From the NCBI RefSeq assembly GCF_047511655.1, contig NC_133387.1, positions 18,098,353 through 18,162,352 on the forward strand: a DNA stretch of 64,000 nt, given 5' to 3'. The notes beneath the pieces were generated by a model. It searched no databases. It was not told where the DNA came from and saw nothing but the letters and a program-made list of their open reading frames with translations. The stretch is from Castor canadensis (lineage: Eukaryota; Chordata; Mammalia; Rodentia; Castoridae). Both the position numbers and the translations under genes were made by a program. This document shows positions 13,150-25,701 of this stretch, piece after piece (the stretch's first letter is position 1; each line of letters opens with the position of its first letter).

Positions 13150-13460
13150 CATTGTCCAATAATAGTGCTGTCAGTAATCCACTTACTTGTACAAGTCACA
13201 AATCTTGACTACAGCAATAAAGCTCTCATTGAGCTCTCTGGGTCTACTGCCACCCCATTCTCTATAGGACTTAAATTAGAAGAGTACTTTAAAATCTCAA
13301 ATCTGATCATGTACCACTCCTCTTCTAAACCCATGAACACCTGGGGTTAGGCAGAGAATACTTAATTTTGTCTATATTCAAGGCTTTCTCTGTACCATCT
13401 TCCAGAATACCATTCACCTGTTCGGCCTCTTGTAGAGGACTATATGTGAACTGCAGCAAT
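13150..13460 (+). mobile_element. Probable L2 LINE remnant
   Basis: Contains GACTACAGCAATAAAGCTCT, a TCTACTGCCACCCCATTCTC segment and CAAATCTGATCATGTACCAC followed by TCTAAACCC. These match the order of phrases in the L2 LINE 3' region. Highly diverged, with no coding capacity. Confidence 0.5.
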
Positions 13461-15167
13461 GAAGGGCAGTGGAATCCATTGGAATAAATACTGTTATCTC
13501 ATTCACTTCCTCTCTATTGATACGTTAGTTTCCCCGGATGACCCAAACTAGAAATAGAGCAAAGAATGTTAAAGCAATACATACAGATCAACTTGCTAGA
13601 ATCTAAAGTGTAGGTTGGAGAAGATAGTGGACTGTGATAGTGCTACCTGGTGATGGGAGCCCCAGTGTCAGGACTCTGCTTAATGACCAATGTCCCTTTC
13701 TCTTGTACTTCCTGCATGTGGCCAACTTCCCACCTGGTCACTTCTCACCCCTCTACTGCTCCCTTCAATTATCTTCTTTAACTCCATGTCAGTCATTAAT
13801 GTGAACACAGTTCTAACACATGTCTTAAATCTGACATTTCCTTGCAAATCTGATTTTACTTTGAACTAAAAATTTATTTCTAACCCTTAAGGCAATTCTT
13901 GTAAGAAATATGATTATAACCTTTGGGAGTGAATAAGGGAAATGGAAGAGAAATTTTGTGCAGAAAATTTCAGCTTTGATATTCAATACTTTGATTTTAA
14001 AACCACAAGAAGTAGCTTCATTGAAATTTATTCTAATGTTTCTAAAGGTGAACTTTATACCTCTCCTTCTCAAGTCACAACATACATAAAATAGAAGATA
14101 AGCATTTAATTTTAGCAAGTTGAATTCTGGTATTGGAAAATATATAGCAAATCTTGGTGACTCTTAAATTACTCTAGAAAGTAAATATATCAGTTATTTA
14201 AATGTGTCCAATATTTTGAAGTAAATGGAAAAAAATGATATCATTGGATCCCATTGCTGGCCTAAACCAGACTCATGGGGGACATGACTCCAAGGAGTCT
14301 GTACTAACAAAACCTTAAGTAGCATAAAATAACTTTTTGACAATATCTGGGCATTCTTTATTATCAGAGAGTAGCTCCTAAAAGGCTTGTCTTACAAATT
14401 CAAACTTATTAGGGTTAGAACACCCAAAATCCTGTACCATCAGCGCATAGATCTTCCCGGTATGTAAAATGAACTAGACCAGCATAAATTTTCAATAATC
14501 TTACTTCTGCAATATATGTGATTATTCAAGCAGACATATCCTAAATTACAGGATTTGGGTCATATTTCAAAAGAAAATAATTGCATCCCAAGTGTTTCAA
14601 CTCTTTGCTCTGAGAAAGGGGTAGTGAGTGTTCAGAAGTCACTTGGGTTTGTAGAACACTTAGAGCTCTGCCAACTGCTGTCTGAGAAGCCCTGGAGTTT
14701 GGTTTATTACAGTCTTCCACTATAATAAGTGTATAACTGTGCAACTTGTATTGGATGTCTCTCTTTGTCAGGCAGTCTGCTATAAATTTTCCAAACTTCG
14801 TATAGTCACTTCTGATCCTCAAATTATTGCTGTATAAATATATACAGTAATGGCATTGATGTACAGGGGTTGGTTCCAGGATCCCATTTAGATACCTACA
14901 TCTGTACATGTTCAAGTAAAATGGTACAACATTCTCATGTAACTTATGCACAACCTCTTTTTTATATTGCTAATAATATCTAATAAAACATAAATGATGT
15001 GGAAATACTTACAATGTATTCCTCAGGGGGAAAATAGCAAGAAAACAGCCTATATATGTTCACTACAGACAAAATCTTTTTTCAAATATTTTTAACTGCA
15101 TTTTATTGAATCTGGGAATGTAGAACCCACAGATACAGAGGGACAAATGAAATATGGAATATACCTA
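13461..15167. other. Non-coding sequence, nothing recognised
   Basis: No gene, SINE or clear LINE recognised. The minus-strand open frame at 14541-14951 (136 codons) is not similar to any family I know, has unremarkable composition and is probably chance. Confidence 0.5.
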
Positions 15168-15356
15168 GTCCATATGTGGTTACACATACTTATAATCCCA
15201 GTTAAATGGGAGGCATAAGTAGGAAGAACACAGTCTGAGGCTGATCCCAGGCAAAAAACATGAGACCGTACCTGTACAGTGAAGCAAAATGAGAGGCATG
15301 GCTCAAGTGGTAGAGGCCCCAAGTTCAAACACCAGGACTGCCAAAGATAAACAAAC
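15168..15356 (+). mobile_element. Composite SINE (B1-like + ID-like), old
   Basis: A diverged B1-like left part (TTATAATCCCAGTTAAATGG, GAGACCGTACC) is followed by an ID-like right part (GGCTCAAGTGGTAGAGG, AAGTTCAAACACCAGGACTG). The tail is short and A-rich. Confidence 0.75.
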
Positions 15357-16296
15357 AAGTATCATCTTCTCAAGTTCAGATAACTTAAAAGCAAAATGTC
15401 AGAGAGTACGAGAACAGTGGTGGTCTATGAGTGAGCATGCATACTTCCAGCATATCTTAGGTGGAAAATGTGAATGTGGTCTTTGTACTTACAAAGTTTA
15501 CAACCTATAGGCAGAAAAACAAATAAAAAATTGTGCTGTTAAAAAAGCCAATGGGTGTTACAGAGGGGGATTTCATGTAGTTATGGAAGTCAGGGTAGAT
15601 GATTCTGAAAACGTCATCCTTTCCCTGGGATGTGAAGGGTTAATAGGAGATATCCAGGTATTGAAAGGGAAGAGAGCTTTCCAGGCAAAGTATTATCAAG
15701 TGCACATGCAAAGGTTTTTGGCAGGAGGGGGCATGGTCAGGACACTTTGGTTTGTGCCAATGTAATGAGAGCAAAGGAATCGTGTGAGAGTGTGGTGAAT
15801 GGGGAGGATGGTGAGGTACAAAGTGCTCAACTCTTGCAGGTCTAGAAGGCCAAAGAGGACATCACTGGAAGATAGTAAGCAGGGGTGATGTGTTCAGATT
15901 TGCCTTCTGAAAAGATTTCTGTGGTTGCAGGTACAAGACAGATGTGATGGGGTCAGGATCGATGTGCCAAGGTCAGTAAGGTCATTTGCCCTGTGCAGTG
16001 GTATTTAACAGAAGTGGGAGAATTTGACAGATTTGCGAGTTCAAGGCCAATGTCCTCGTTCCCATTTTGTGAACTGAGTGGAGGGAGGTTAGGAAACAGC
16101 AGAGTAGGACCATTTCTGCTGGTGGAATTAAGGACACCATCTTGGTGTGAGTTGGAGGTGCATGTGACTTGTAAAAGAGGGGTGCTGGGGTAGTTACACA
16201 ATGGTGAACTCTGTTCTGCTCCGGTGTGCAATCACAAATGCTGGAGTTGAGATGGTATTTATGTTTTGACCCCTGCTGGGAAGGGTGAAGCTCTGT
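15357..16296. other. Non-coding sequence, nothing recognised
   Basis: Less AT-rich than its surroundings. The open frames between 15289 and 16380 overlap one another on both strands and partly run into SINE sequence, so I do not regard any as a gene. Confidence 0.5.
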
Positions 16297-16513
16297 CTTT
16301 TTTTTTTTTTTGGCATTGTGAAGATTAGAACTCTGGGCCTCATGCTGGCTAGGCAAGAACTCAGGCACTTGAGCCACACCCCAGCCCTTTTGGCTTTTAG
16401 CTGTTTTCCAGATAGGGTCTTGTACTTTTGCCCAGGCTGGACTCAGACTGTAATCCTCCTACTCTGCCTCCCACACAGATGGGATTATAGACACACTTCA
16501 GGACACCTGGCTT
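16297..16513 (-). mobile_element. Composite SINE (B1-like + ID-like)
   Basis: Opens on the plus strand with a T run (16297-16311, the complement of the A tail). The complement of the ID-like half follows (CTCAGGCACTTGAGCCACAC), then that of the B1-like half (GCCCAGGCTGGACTCAGACT, GATGGGATTATAGACACAC). It ends at the B1 5' end (CACCTGGCT). Confidence 0.85.
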
Positions 16514-16559
16514 ATTTTTTGAGATAGGTCTCACTAGTTATTTTATTTATTTGTTTATT

Positions 16560-18398
16560 TTTTTTTGCCCAGGGCTGGTCTTGAGAACAGGATAGAAAGA
16601 GCAGCCTGGAACAGTCTTCAAGTGAAGGCTTCGAGGATGAGGCCAGAGCAGCACTTCCTTCTGTTGAAATCAGAACTTCACCTACACTGATCATCATTCT
16701 TTCCAAGAGGGTACCAGGACCACACAGTCTGTTTTGTGAGACATGCACAAATAGTTTCTAAACATGATGAATCATTTGGAAAAAAGCAACATATTTTATT
16801 TTTGTATTTGTGTATTTTCTGACTACTGTCATGTTTCATTTAGGAATACAGTTTGGCAGAAACACATCTGTGGACACGACATGTAATAATGATTTTCTGA
16901 CTCTTTTGGGACTTGATGTTTCTTCAGCACTGAATTTGGAAGTTAGGATGTCCGTAAGCATCACTCAGGACTTCAACCAACACTCCTTCAGTATATTTAA
17001 TACTTTCTATTGCTACATACCCCCATTTTTGTTTTGTGAATAACCATTCATTAAATTTCTCATAGTATCTCTTAAATATGTTTTTTACCTTGAATAAGTA
17101 TAATGTATAACAGGCATGTAATTATACAGCATATAAATATATTTAATTTGTAGCAATACTCTATAAATCCAACCAATTTATGTAAAAGCTTGGATTACCT
17201 TTAAAAAACTTATTAAAAAGATACACTTTATAGAATGTAAAACATGTCTTCCTTAAGAATATGTGTCTTTAAATTATTCTAGTTGTACATTTTATTTATT
17301 AAATAATCTCATTATGTGATTTTTGAATTCTCATCCATTTAAATAGCTGTCTTATTATAGGATTTATGTAAACTGGTATTCTATATCATGTGAGTGTTTC
17401 TGTCCAATGAAAATTTTGTACTCTTAATAAAGCAAAGTGGTGAATGCACATAAGAAAGGCATCAGATTTCTCTGTCATGACAGGCTTTTAGGAATCATTA
17501 TAGCTTGTAATTCTAAATTGTCGGTTACACAAGGTACTTAACTTCAGCATGGCCAAGGAACACTATTTGTCTGTTAAAATTTGATTTCTAAAAAGTTTAT
17601 GTAAACTAAATAAATGCCTTAGCTCTCTTTGTGATCAAGTCTGAAAATTTCAATAGTTTTATTATTCCTTGATCCTCCGTAGCTTATATAAGATGTAATG
17701 TAATGCATTTTCTCACACTCGTGTCCAACAAAGGCCTGATTGGCTTTAACTTCTTGATTGTGGACCAATAACTAATTGTGATGAGTTCCTGGCCGATGAT
17801 CGTATGTGCTTCCATCCCCACAAGCCCTTGTTAAAAGCATGTAGATATGTCCCCACTCTTCATTCAGTGACCAGAGGCCCGTGTCTATCATGCTGTGACA
17901 TAAACTGTGAGGAAACCCATGAGACACAAAAGAAACTGTGCCATGTTCAGAAACAATTACACATGAGAGCTATCATATACACAGAATTACTTTTAAATTA
18001 AAGTTTTTTTTGCTTGTTCATATTTTTGCTATATTGCTTTTTTATATTGAAGCATGTTTTGTCATTATTAGCTGCTTTTTGGTATCTAAAAATTATTTTT
18101 ATTTTCTGGAATAGCAGTGTAAATTAAAAATTAAAAACAAACCAGAGGAAAACAGCTTCTGTGTTTTCTTTTCAAAACATTTGTAAATGTTACCTTTTAA
18201 ACAGAATTAGTAAAGATCTTTGCAAAAATACTCAAAAGAATGGAATTATGTGAACATAAGGAAAAAAATTAAATGAACTTGGAAAAAAGACAAGAAGTTC
18301 TACTAAATCTTTGTTTTCATTCCTTTGAGAGAGTTTAAGGATAAATTTTCTTAATTTTCCTTACTGAGACTATTTATTCCTCATGTTTCAATCTTCAC
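16560..18398. other. Non-coding sequence with an inverted CCAAT pair
   Basis: No gene or repeat recognised. At 17736-17775 the plus strand has CTGATTGGCT and GGACCAATAAC, two CCAAT motifs in opposite orientation, within a stretch less AT-rich than its surroundings (17700-17960). This could be a regulatory element but may be chance. Confidence 0.4.
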
Positions 18399-18610
18399 TT
18401 TTTTTTTTTTTGGTAGAACTGAAGTTTGAACTCAGGGCTTCATGCTTGCAAAGCATCTGCTCTAGCATTTGAGCCACACCTCCAGTCCATTTTGCTCTGA
18501 CTAATTTGGAGATGGGGTATTTGTCTGGACTGGCCTGGAACCATGATCCTCCCAGTGTCAGCCTTCCAAGTAGCTAGGGTCACAGATGTGAGCCACATGT
18601 GCCTGGCTCA
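18399..18610 (-). mobile_element. Composite SINE (B1-like + ID-like)
   Basis: A plus-strand T run at 18399-18411 is followed by GAAGTTTGAACTCAGGGCTT and CATTTGAGCCACACCTCCAG (complement of the ID-like half). GGACTGGCCTGGAACCATGA and CAGATGTGAGCCACATGTGC then mark the complement of the B1-like half. It is the last clear SINE before the repeat-poor block around CHRM2. Confidence 0.87.
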
Positions 18611-21600
18611 ACCTTAATTGTTATTGTCATGATGTGTTCTTATGTTTCTTTTTCTGCTCAAATACAAAGTTGTTCAGATTATAATTTATATCTAGCTTAA
18701 GTTATTAAATGGGGTTGAGAAAAAAGATCTTAATATCTGCCCTTTAAATAACTCCTTTTACTTTTTTATTGATAATCCAAAATAGTGACAGCCAAAGCAG
18801 CAAAGCACAAATAATCTGATTGGTAATTATACTTGTTTTGCAAGAGGGCAGGACACAAGCTATTTTGATCATTTAATTGTCTATTTCATATTAAGAGTAA
18901 ACATCAACTCCTAAGTTTCTCTACCATCCATAGTTATAGAGGACCATGTCTAAAGGGAACATCTGAGAGGGATTTTTGAGAGGATTCTGTTGAGGAATCA
19001 CTACATTTTTCCTCTCCTCTGCCTTCTACATATTCAAGCTGGTAGTAACAGCCTCATTTTATGAGTTGGCTAGTGTTGATGGCAACCATTGTAAGGATGT
19101 GCATTTCTGTGCTATGGTGTGTTCTCTGATCTAGATGTGTTTTCTCACCAGAACTCATGCAATCATTGGAAGGCAGTGATGAGACAGCCTGCAGATGACT
19201 AGAAGACTACTGGTGGCAGACATAGGGCTGAAATTCCTGTGACCTTAATAGTTAAGGGAAATTTCTGCAGCAAACTGACCACAGGGAAAAGAGGAAAGAG
19301 TACTTTATCTCAATACCAGTCTGCTGAGCTCTAAACTTCAGTGCTTTCTACAGTAAAATTCCAGATGCTTTAGAAGCAGTAGAAAGGTGATGCCTCTGAA
19401 CACTGTCAAGATATACAAGGTGAGGTTGTGTGTATTTATGTGCACGTATGTGTGGGTTTTTGATGTGTCCATTTATGTTTATGTACTTGAGTATAAGTGA
19501 TTACATATATTTGTGTATGTGTTTATGGAAGGATTGATTACTTGTTAAGTGCAAATTTTTTATGATAGTAATTCTAAACAACAAAATACTGTAATGATTT
19601 TTTCTTAATACTCCTATGAAGAGTGTTTTCCACATGCTATCTATGCAAATATATATGATGTAGGAGGAATCATAAAAAAATGTAAAATATATTTTTTGAA
19701 TATCTTTTTGGTTAGAATTCAAATCACTCCTCTATCTTTAAACTTTGATACACTGAAGATCCTGCAAGTGTATTTATTAAAATGGTTATTTTTAACCTTT
19801 GATGTTAGGATCACACCTTTAAAAGTGACCCAAGAGAGTAAATATGGGAATCCTATTTGTCATAAGCATCAACCTTATATCTAAGAAAAATATTTCCTTA
19901 CTGTGGATCATGTTTTAAATGTAAAGGTTTTGCCATCTGTAGATGTCTTGTTATCTGATGCTTAGTGAAAATTTTATTAGACCATCAAGTCAGTCGTTGT
20001 CAAAGTATGGTTTGCATAAGGATGAACTGAGAACATGTCAGAGACACAAATTCCTAAACTCCTCCTCAGACCTACTTAAAGTTTGGAAATGGGGCTCAAC
20101 CACCTGGTTTTCAATAAATCTTCTAGGTGATGTTATTGCTAGCTGGAATTGGAGACCCACAGACATTGGTGTAAATAACATATTGCCATCATACACGTAA
20201 GCAACCTGCTTCATGTGCAAGGACAATAAGGAGACAAGAGTGACAATGTTGAAGAAATTAAAGATTGAATGTGTTACAATGCTTATCTTTTTATACATAA
20301 AGTGAAGCTATTAGCTATCTCTGCAACCCATTGTGATTCTGGACACAAGCATGCAATATATTCACTAATGTCCATTGTTTTATTATAATATCTTGAAATA
20401 GATATTTGTTTTTTAAGTAATCTTAGGAAACCTCAGAAATATTCCCATTTCCAGTAAAGGGATAGTTTAAGAAATCAGATAGTTTAAGTAACAAAAGATG
20501 AATGACTTTTTCTTCTTTGCAATTTCCTATGACTACGTGAGTCAAAGGCAAAGATCAGATTTGGTGGAATGTGGCCTAGGACCAACATTTGACTACATTG
20601 GGTTTCTTCCTTTTTCTGGCTGGCACATGTTACAACGCCTTAATGATGGGAAGATATTTTTCTTGTTCAGTATTTGTAATCATCAGATTAGGAACAGCAC
20701 TGACACCTCGCTGATACAGAATTCAATTCAAATTCTCAAAGTGAAATGAGAATATTTCCCTGGAACAAGATGCAGTCAATGGGAATTGACAGAAACCTCA
20801 AAATTTTCCCTTTTTTTTTTCATTCTCCTATAATTGACTAGTGTAAAGGACAATGATTTACATGGGATAATTGTGTCGTATTGAGTAAAGTTAAGTAGAA
20901 CACATCAAAGCATGTCATAAAATATGAAGGAAACTAGAATTAACTGAGAAATATCTTTACAAGTCATGCCTTGGTATCTAAAGACTCTAATAGTAATCTT
21001 TCAAATGTTCAGTCTTTATATACTTTGAATTAAAATGCAATTATCTCCTAGGATTGCCTGCCCAGTATCAGCTTATAACAATAAGCTCATGCTACAGGCC
21101 AAAGAAAGTGTTATGAGAATGTGTATAGTTGAGTGAACAAAAAAGAAAGAGGACTACTAAGGCAAAAATGTAGGACACTTAGAAACATGCTCTCTATTTT
21201 GTAATCGTGAGGAAAGTTTTGATTTTGTAATTCATTAAAATTTTTTTTTCATTTAATGTAGGGGAGAATGCATTCGATCAAAACTGGAAAAGTGGTTTAT
21301 AAAATATAGTTCCTATAAAAATCTTACCTTGTTTTTCAGAGAAAAAAAACACCCCAAAACATTCTGAAGGTCATCATTTTCTCCCAGTATGATTATTTTT
21401 TATTTCACTAAAATCAGTTAATTTAGAAGGGAGAGAAACTGTGCAGGAATGGGTTGGTTGCAGCCTCATCAGACAATCAGACAGGAGATCAACACAGCTG
21501 TTGGAATCACACCAGCTGGGAAGATTCTCATCATAGGCCTGTCAGGCGCAGGAAAAGAAAGCATGGCTGTCATGTGGGGAAAACACTAGCAAGGTTTATT

Positions 21601-21814
21601 AATTTATTTCTACAACAGATATATAAAATTACTGCCAGGCTCTTAATAATTATAAATCAGCTTAATATTAATATGAATGGGACTTTGGTTGTTCTTAATC
21701 TTTCCTTCAAATGTAAATAACTACTTTCTTTGAAGATGGGACACATAAAATCTATTCTTATTACTCTGAAGCAACAGATACCACATTGCATGTTAAGATT
21801 TTGTGTATAATATA
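18611..21814. other. Repeat-poor flank downstream of CHRM2
   Basis: About 3.2 kb of AT-rich sequence without a recognised SINE, LINE or gene. Open frames are short and overlap on both strands. Confidence 0.5.
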
Positions 21815-21866
21815 TTTATTTGCATACAGAAATATGTATTTCTATTGTACACTTTATTACTTTATT
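21815..21866 (-). promoter_or_regulatory. Cluster of three AATAAA signals, candidate distal CHRM2 poly(A) site
   Basis: Three TTTATT hexamers on the plus strand (21815-21820, 21853-21858, 21861-21866) are AATAAA on the minus strand within 52 nt. They lie about 3.9 kb past the CHRM2 stop codon. CHRM2 mRNA is known to have a long 3' UTR, so this is a plausible end, but single AATAAA hexamers are common by chance in AT-rich DNA. Confidence 0.35.
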
Positions 21867-21872
21867 TATAGA

Positions 21873-21892
21873 ATATATATATATATATATAT
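21873..21892. repeat. (AT)n microsatellite
   Basis: About ten uninterrupted AT units, next to the AATAAA cluster. Confidence 0.9.
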
Positions 21893-24800
21893 GAAGCATA
21901 CAGCGTATTCCTGGAAGGTAGATTAAATATGCACACGGTTCATGCTACAGCGTGCACTCTTTCAAGAGAAGCATATCAAAGAGAAATGGCATTGTACATC
22001 ATGCTGAAGATACACTTTGCACAAGGTCATCCAGCTGTGGGTGCTTTCCTAATCTATTTGCAACACCAGTGCTGTGGTTGTTGAAAGGGATATTATCAAA
22101 TTGGGGAGGGGAGGCAACTATCAATGAACTAAAAACAAAAACAAAAAAAGCAGGTTGCATTGTAAAGTCACCTTTGCCATCATGTTGAACTCCTACCTCA
22201 CTACCATCATTTCTTCAGGATTAAACAGCAAGCAGTGAGTAGACAAAGAGCAGGTACAGGTGGGATCACCCGCTTCCACACAGCAAACCATGCAGCTGAT
22301 CCCTTGTGACTCATTACATTGGTGACTTTTCCTAACACTTGGGATCTGGCATTAGATTAATGATGAACTGGTAAGTGGACAATCACTTCTTTTTTATTAT
22401 TATGATTTCCAAGAAATGAACTGGCTCTTTTCTTATTCTTAATCTCCTCTTCTTATAAGACCACTCTTGGATATTTACATTATTGCTATGAGGAGAGAAG
22501 AAATAAAGATTTGAGAGATATTGACATTTCCAGTGAAAGCAAAAGAGATGAAATATATCATTTCTTGAAATGGCTCTTTATTATTTAGAAAGGAAAAATG
22601 GCAGCTGCAATTGAAACTGACCATAGCAACTGCAATCATGTTGATAGCCAACTGCTGCAGCCTCTTGATTAGACTACGGCTATCATGATCAGACATTAAG
22701 ATGCTGGAATTACTGTGCTATGTGACTTTGAATATAGAGATGTGGTCTGTGTTCTTAATGTGTGAATTAAAAATCCACCAGGGTTAATGGAGGAATGGTT
22801 TTATTACAGGATTGGTGAGTATTACTTTTTTCTAACAGGTGAGCAATTTTCACTGATCTTTGAAAAATGATGAAGGGTTATTTTCTCACTTACAGGAGGT
22901 AAGCTCTAGAAATCCCTTCATATAAACAAGACTTTCTCAGCCTTGGCATTAATGACCAAATTTTTTTTTGTTATGCAAGGGTAAGGAGCATTGTAGTCCA
23001 TGTATCCATGCATCCATGACCATACTCACTAGATACAAATATTTTCTTCCAAGCTGTGACTACCAAAAATGTCTCTATGTAGTGTTAAATGTCCCTTGGG
23101 GGGAAAAAATGCTCCTGGCTGAGAGTCACAGAAATAAGCAAATGCAGCAATGGTCAATATGGTCTCTATATCTCTCCAATCTTTAGTGCTACATTTTTCT
23201 GATTTTGATTGAGATGTTTTCATGGTATGTCAGTTGAGCTTCAGTTCTTTTCTTGAACTTGGCAGTTTCTCTTTAAATACTGTGGTAGCTGTGGCAAATA
23301 TCAGGGAGAGCATGAAGGAAGGAAAGGATAGAATGGCAATGGAGAGCAAGTCACAATTTGACTCATGGTAAGATGGGTGTTAGAGCTGAATCCTGAATCC
23401 TGGCCTCCAACGGTTCATCCCAACTGAAGTCAAACCTGTATCATAATAATGCAACACATTTAAAAGTGAAGTAGTCACACAATGGAGCCTTTTCTTTATA
23501 GGAAACCACGAAGCCCATTGGCTTGCTGTTCTTTCCATTGAATTATTTAGTTGATTTGAAGAAACAAGGTTAAAAACAAATCTGGATTTAAAATGGAGAC
23601 GTGTTCAGTTTAGTAATCAGAGAATAAAGGAATCTATATGAGCTGATGTTACAGTTTACACCTAGAAGATTTTGAAGGGATAGTAATTCAAGTTATTCAA
23701 ATAAGAAGTTATTTTATGCAGGATAAGTTAAGTACATATATTGTCCCTAACTGGCTTTTTACTAATTTACAACTATTTTGTTGTTGTTTCCCTTGTGCTT
23801 ATTTTTTTAAACTTCAAATTGTTGAGATGCTGTTTATAAGGAAAGTCATACAAAATAACTCTAATAATGTCCTAGATTTTAATATTGACAAATTCACCAT
23901 GTAACTCATATCAATGTTACTGAGTAAAGTATCATAAAGTCCATATGTTTAAATACAGAATACGATTTTTGAAATGGCATTTATAAGCTTAATATCTATT
24001 GGTTGGGCCACCTTTACAAAATCTGATCAGAAGACAATAAAAATAATGTAAGAATAATGTAAGAAAAAATATGAGACATGGAAATAACTAGCTAAATGTG
24101 AATCAATATAATCCTATATTTATTTGGATTACCAAATTTAAAAGTCCCTACATAGATAAGATTCTGTATAATGCCACATCTAAGTAGTCTTTCTGACATG
24201 ACTTTTTATGGTGGAGTTAGATGGTGAAACATGACATAGAAATAGCCACCTACATTCTTCTGTCAGATTCTGTGAGCATAGTTGCCCTTTGTTTGGTTAT
24301 CTACTACATTTCTGTCACAAAGATTACTACATTCTAGTGATCAGAGAATTATGAAGTTAAATGATCTTAGCGAGAATTGACAATATAAGGAACATGGGAT
24401 TTGTAGTTTCAGTAAATGTTTTTGAATTACCTTTTTTTTTCTTTTGCTACATCATTGGATGGTTATAAGCAACCTCATTTGAGTATAATTTGCATGTCAT
24501 CTATAAGCAGGTATTGAATTGATGGTCTTGTTCTGTTGGGACTGACCCAGTAAACTAATTTTGTTTAGGATCCAAATGAATAAAGCAGCATCCTCTTCCT
24601 GTTGACAAAAGTCAGGAGTTCATGTCCAAGGTAAGATTTCATACATGGATCATGGACATACAAGTTCAAACTGAATGCCTTCCAGCCTTTTATTTTGTCA
24701 TCTTGAAATTTATCTGGCATCCATAAATTTCTCCAACTAGATTGCCATTTTTTAATTTGATGCAATGTTAATTTTAGAATGACTTTGGTTTCTCAAGAGC

Positions 24801-25650
24801 ACTTATGTTTTAGATAGACTATTCTGTTAGAATAAAAGGCTAATGTAAAAGAAAACAAGATTGGTTAACAAATTCCCCACAAAGGCTCATAAGAAAACCA
24901 CATCTTCATAGATTTTTATCCCCCAATGAATGTAAAGGACACAGTGTTGAAGGTGAAATGCCTATTTTCATGGCTGTCTCTGGCTGGATTTAGTGAAAGT
25001 CCTATAGGTATCACCCATTTACAATATAAAACAGGGAAGTACAAAAACGAATGCCTTAACTAGAAAAATAATAGTAGTGTAACCTAGTTGGTTTTTTTTT
25101 TGTTGATTACTTGGTTATCATGATAAGAAAAGGGAAAGGCAAAAAATAAGCATTGATTACATTACAATCCTCTGAATAAGATCATACCAAGAATAGAACC
25201 CAATTTAATGCTCTGGAGACATTTTCTATATCCTTTTTGATTTTTTTCCTTCATTTTCCCATTGTATAGTGTTTATTCCATTATGTTTAAGTCTCCATGT
25301 TAGCTTGTAGCTATGGCATTTCATCCTCATACAGACACATGAGAAAATAAAAAGAAACAATAAAGGAACAAGTTATTCTTCTTGTGCAGAAACTGATAAA
25401 ATTGTAGATTCAGAAGCCCTTCTTCAACAGTTTAAGACAGCATTGATTGTTCCTTAAATTCACAATTCAGACAGGTCTATGTCATTGTCTCATTGCTTCT
25501 AAGCTGACAGCATTTATAAGGTGCAAGTTTGTTCAAACTGGAGCATGGACATACTAAGATGTCATGGTTGAGCTCCTTAATTGCACATTCCATAGTAAAA
25601 CTGTAAAGTGCAGTGGCAGAGATTTTAAAACTAGTAGCTCTTTTATCCTT

Positions 25651-25656
25651 TTTATT
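25651..25656 (-). promoter_or_regulatory. AATAAA hexamer close to CHRM2 stop
   Basis: TTTATT on the plus strand is AATAAA on the minus strand, 46 nt after the stop codon. A functional proximal poly(A) signal is possible but would give an unusually short 3' UTR for this gene. Listed as a candidate only. Confidence 0.2.
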
Positions 25657-25701
25657 CTTCCCAAGCTCCACTGGACCACCTCCCTTCTTTTCAAAGATGC
25701 T

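Larger units (their letters stand above)
21815..25701 (-). other. CHRM2: Candidate CHRM2 3' untranslated region
   Basis: Sequence directly downstream of the CHRM2 stop codon, free of recognised interspersed repeats and ending at a cluster of AATAAA signals. The extent is inferred. Nearer AATAAA signals exist at 25651-25656 (only 46 nt after the stop) and 25272-25277, so shorter 3' ends are possible. A short AT microsatellite at 21873-21892 lies just outside the likely coding-side sequence. Confidence 0.4.

Noticed and set aside
14541..14951. Minus-strand 136-codon open frame
   Set aside because: Longest unexplained frame outside CHRM2 and repeats, but it has no motif, no splice or poly(A) context and no family resemblance. 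Chance in a 64-kb window.
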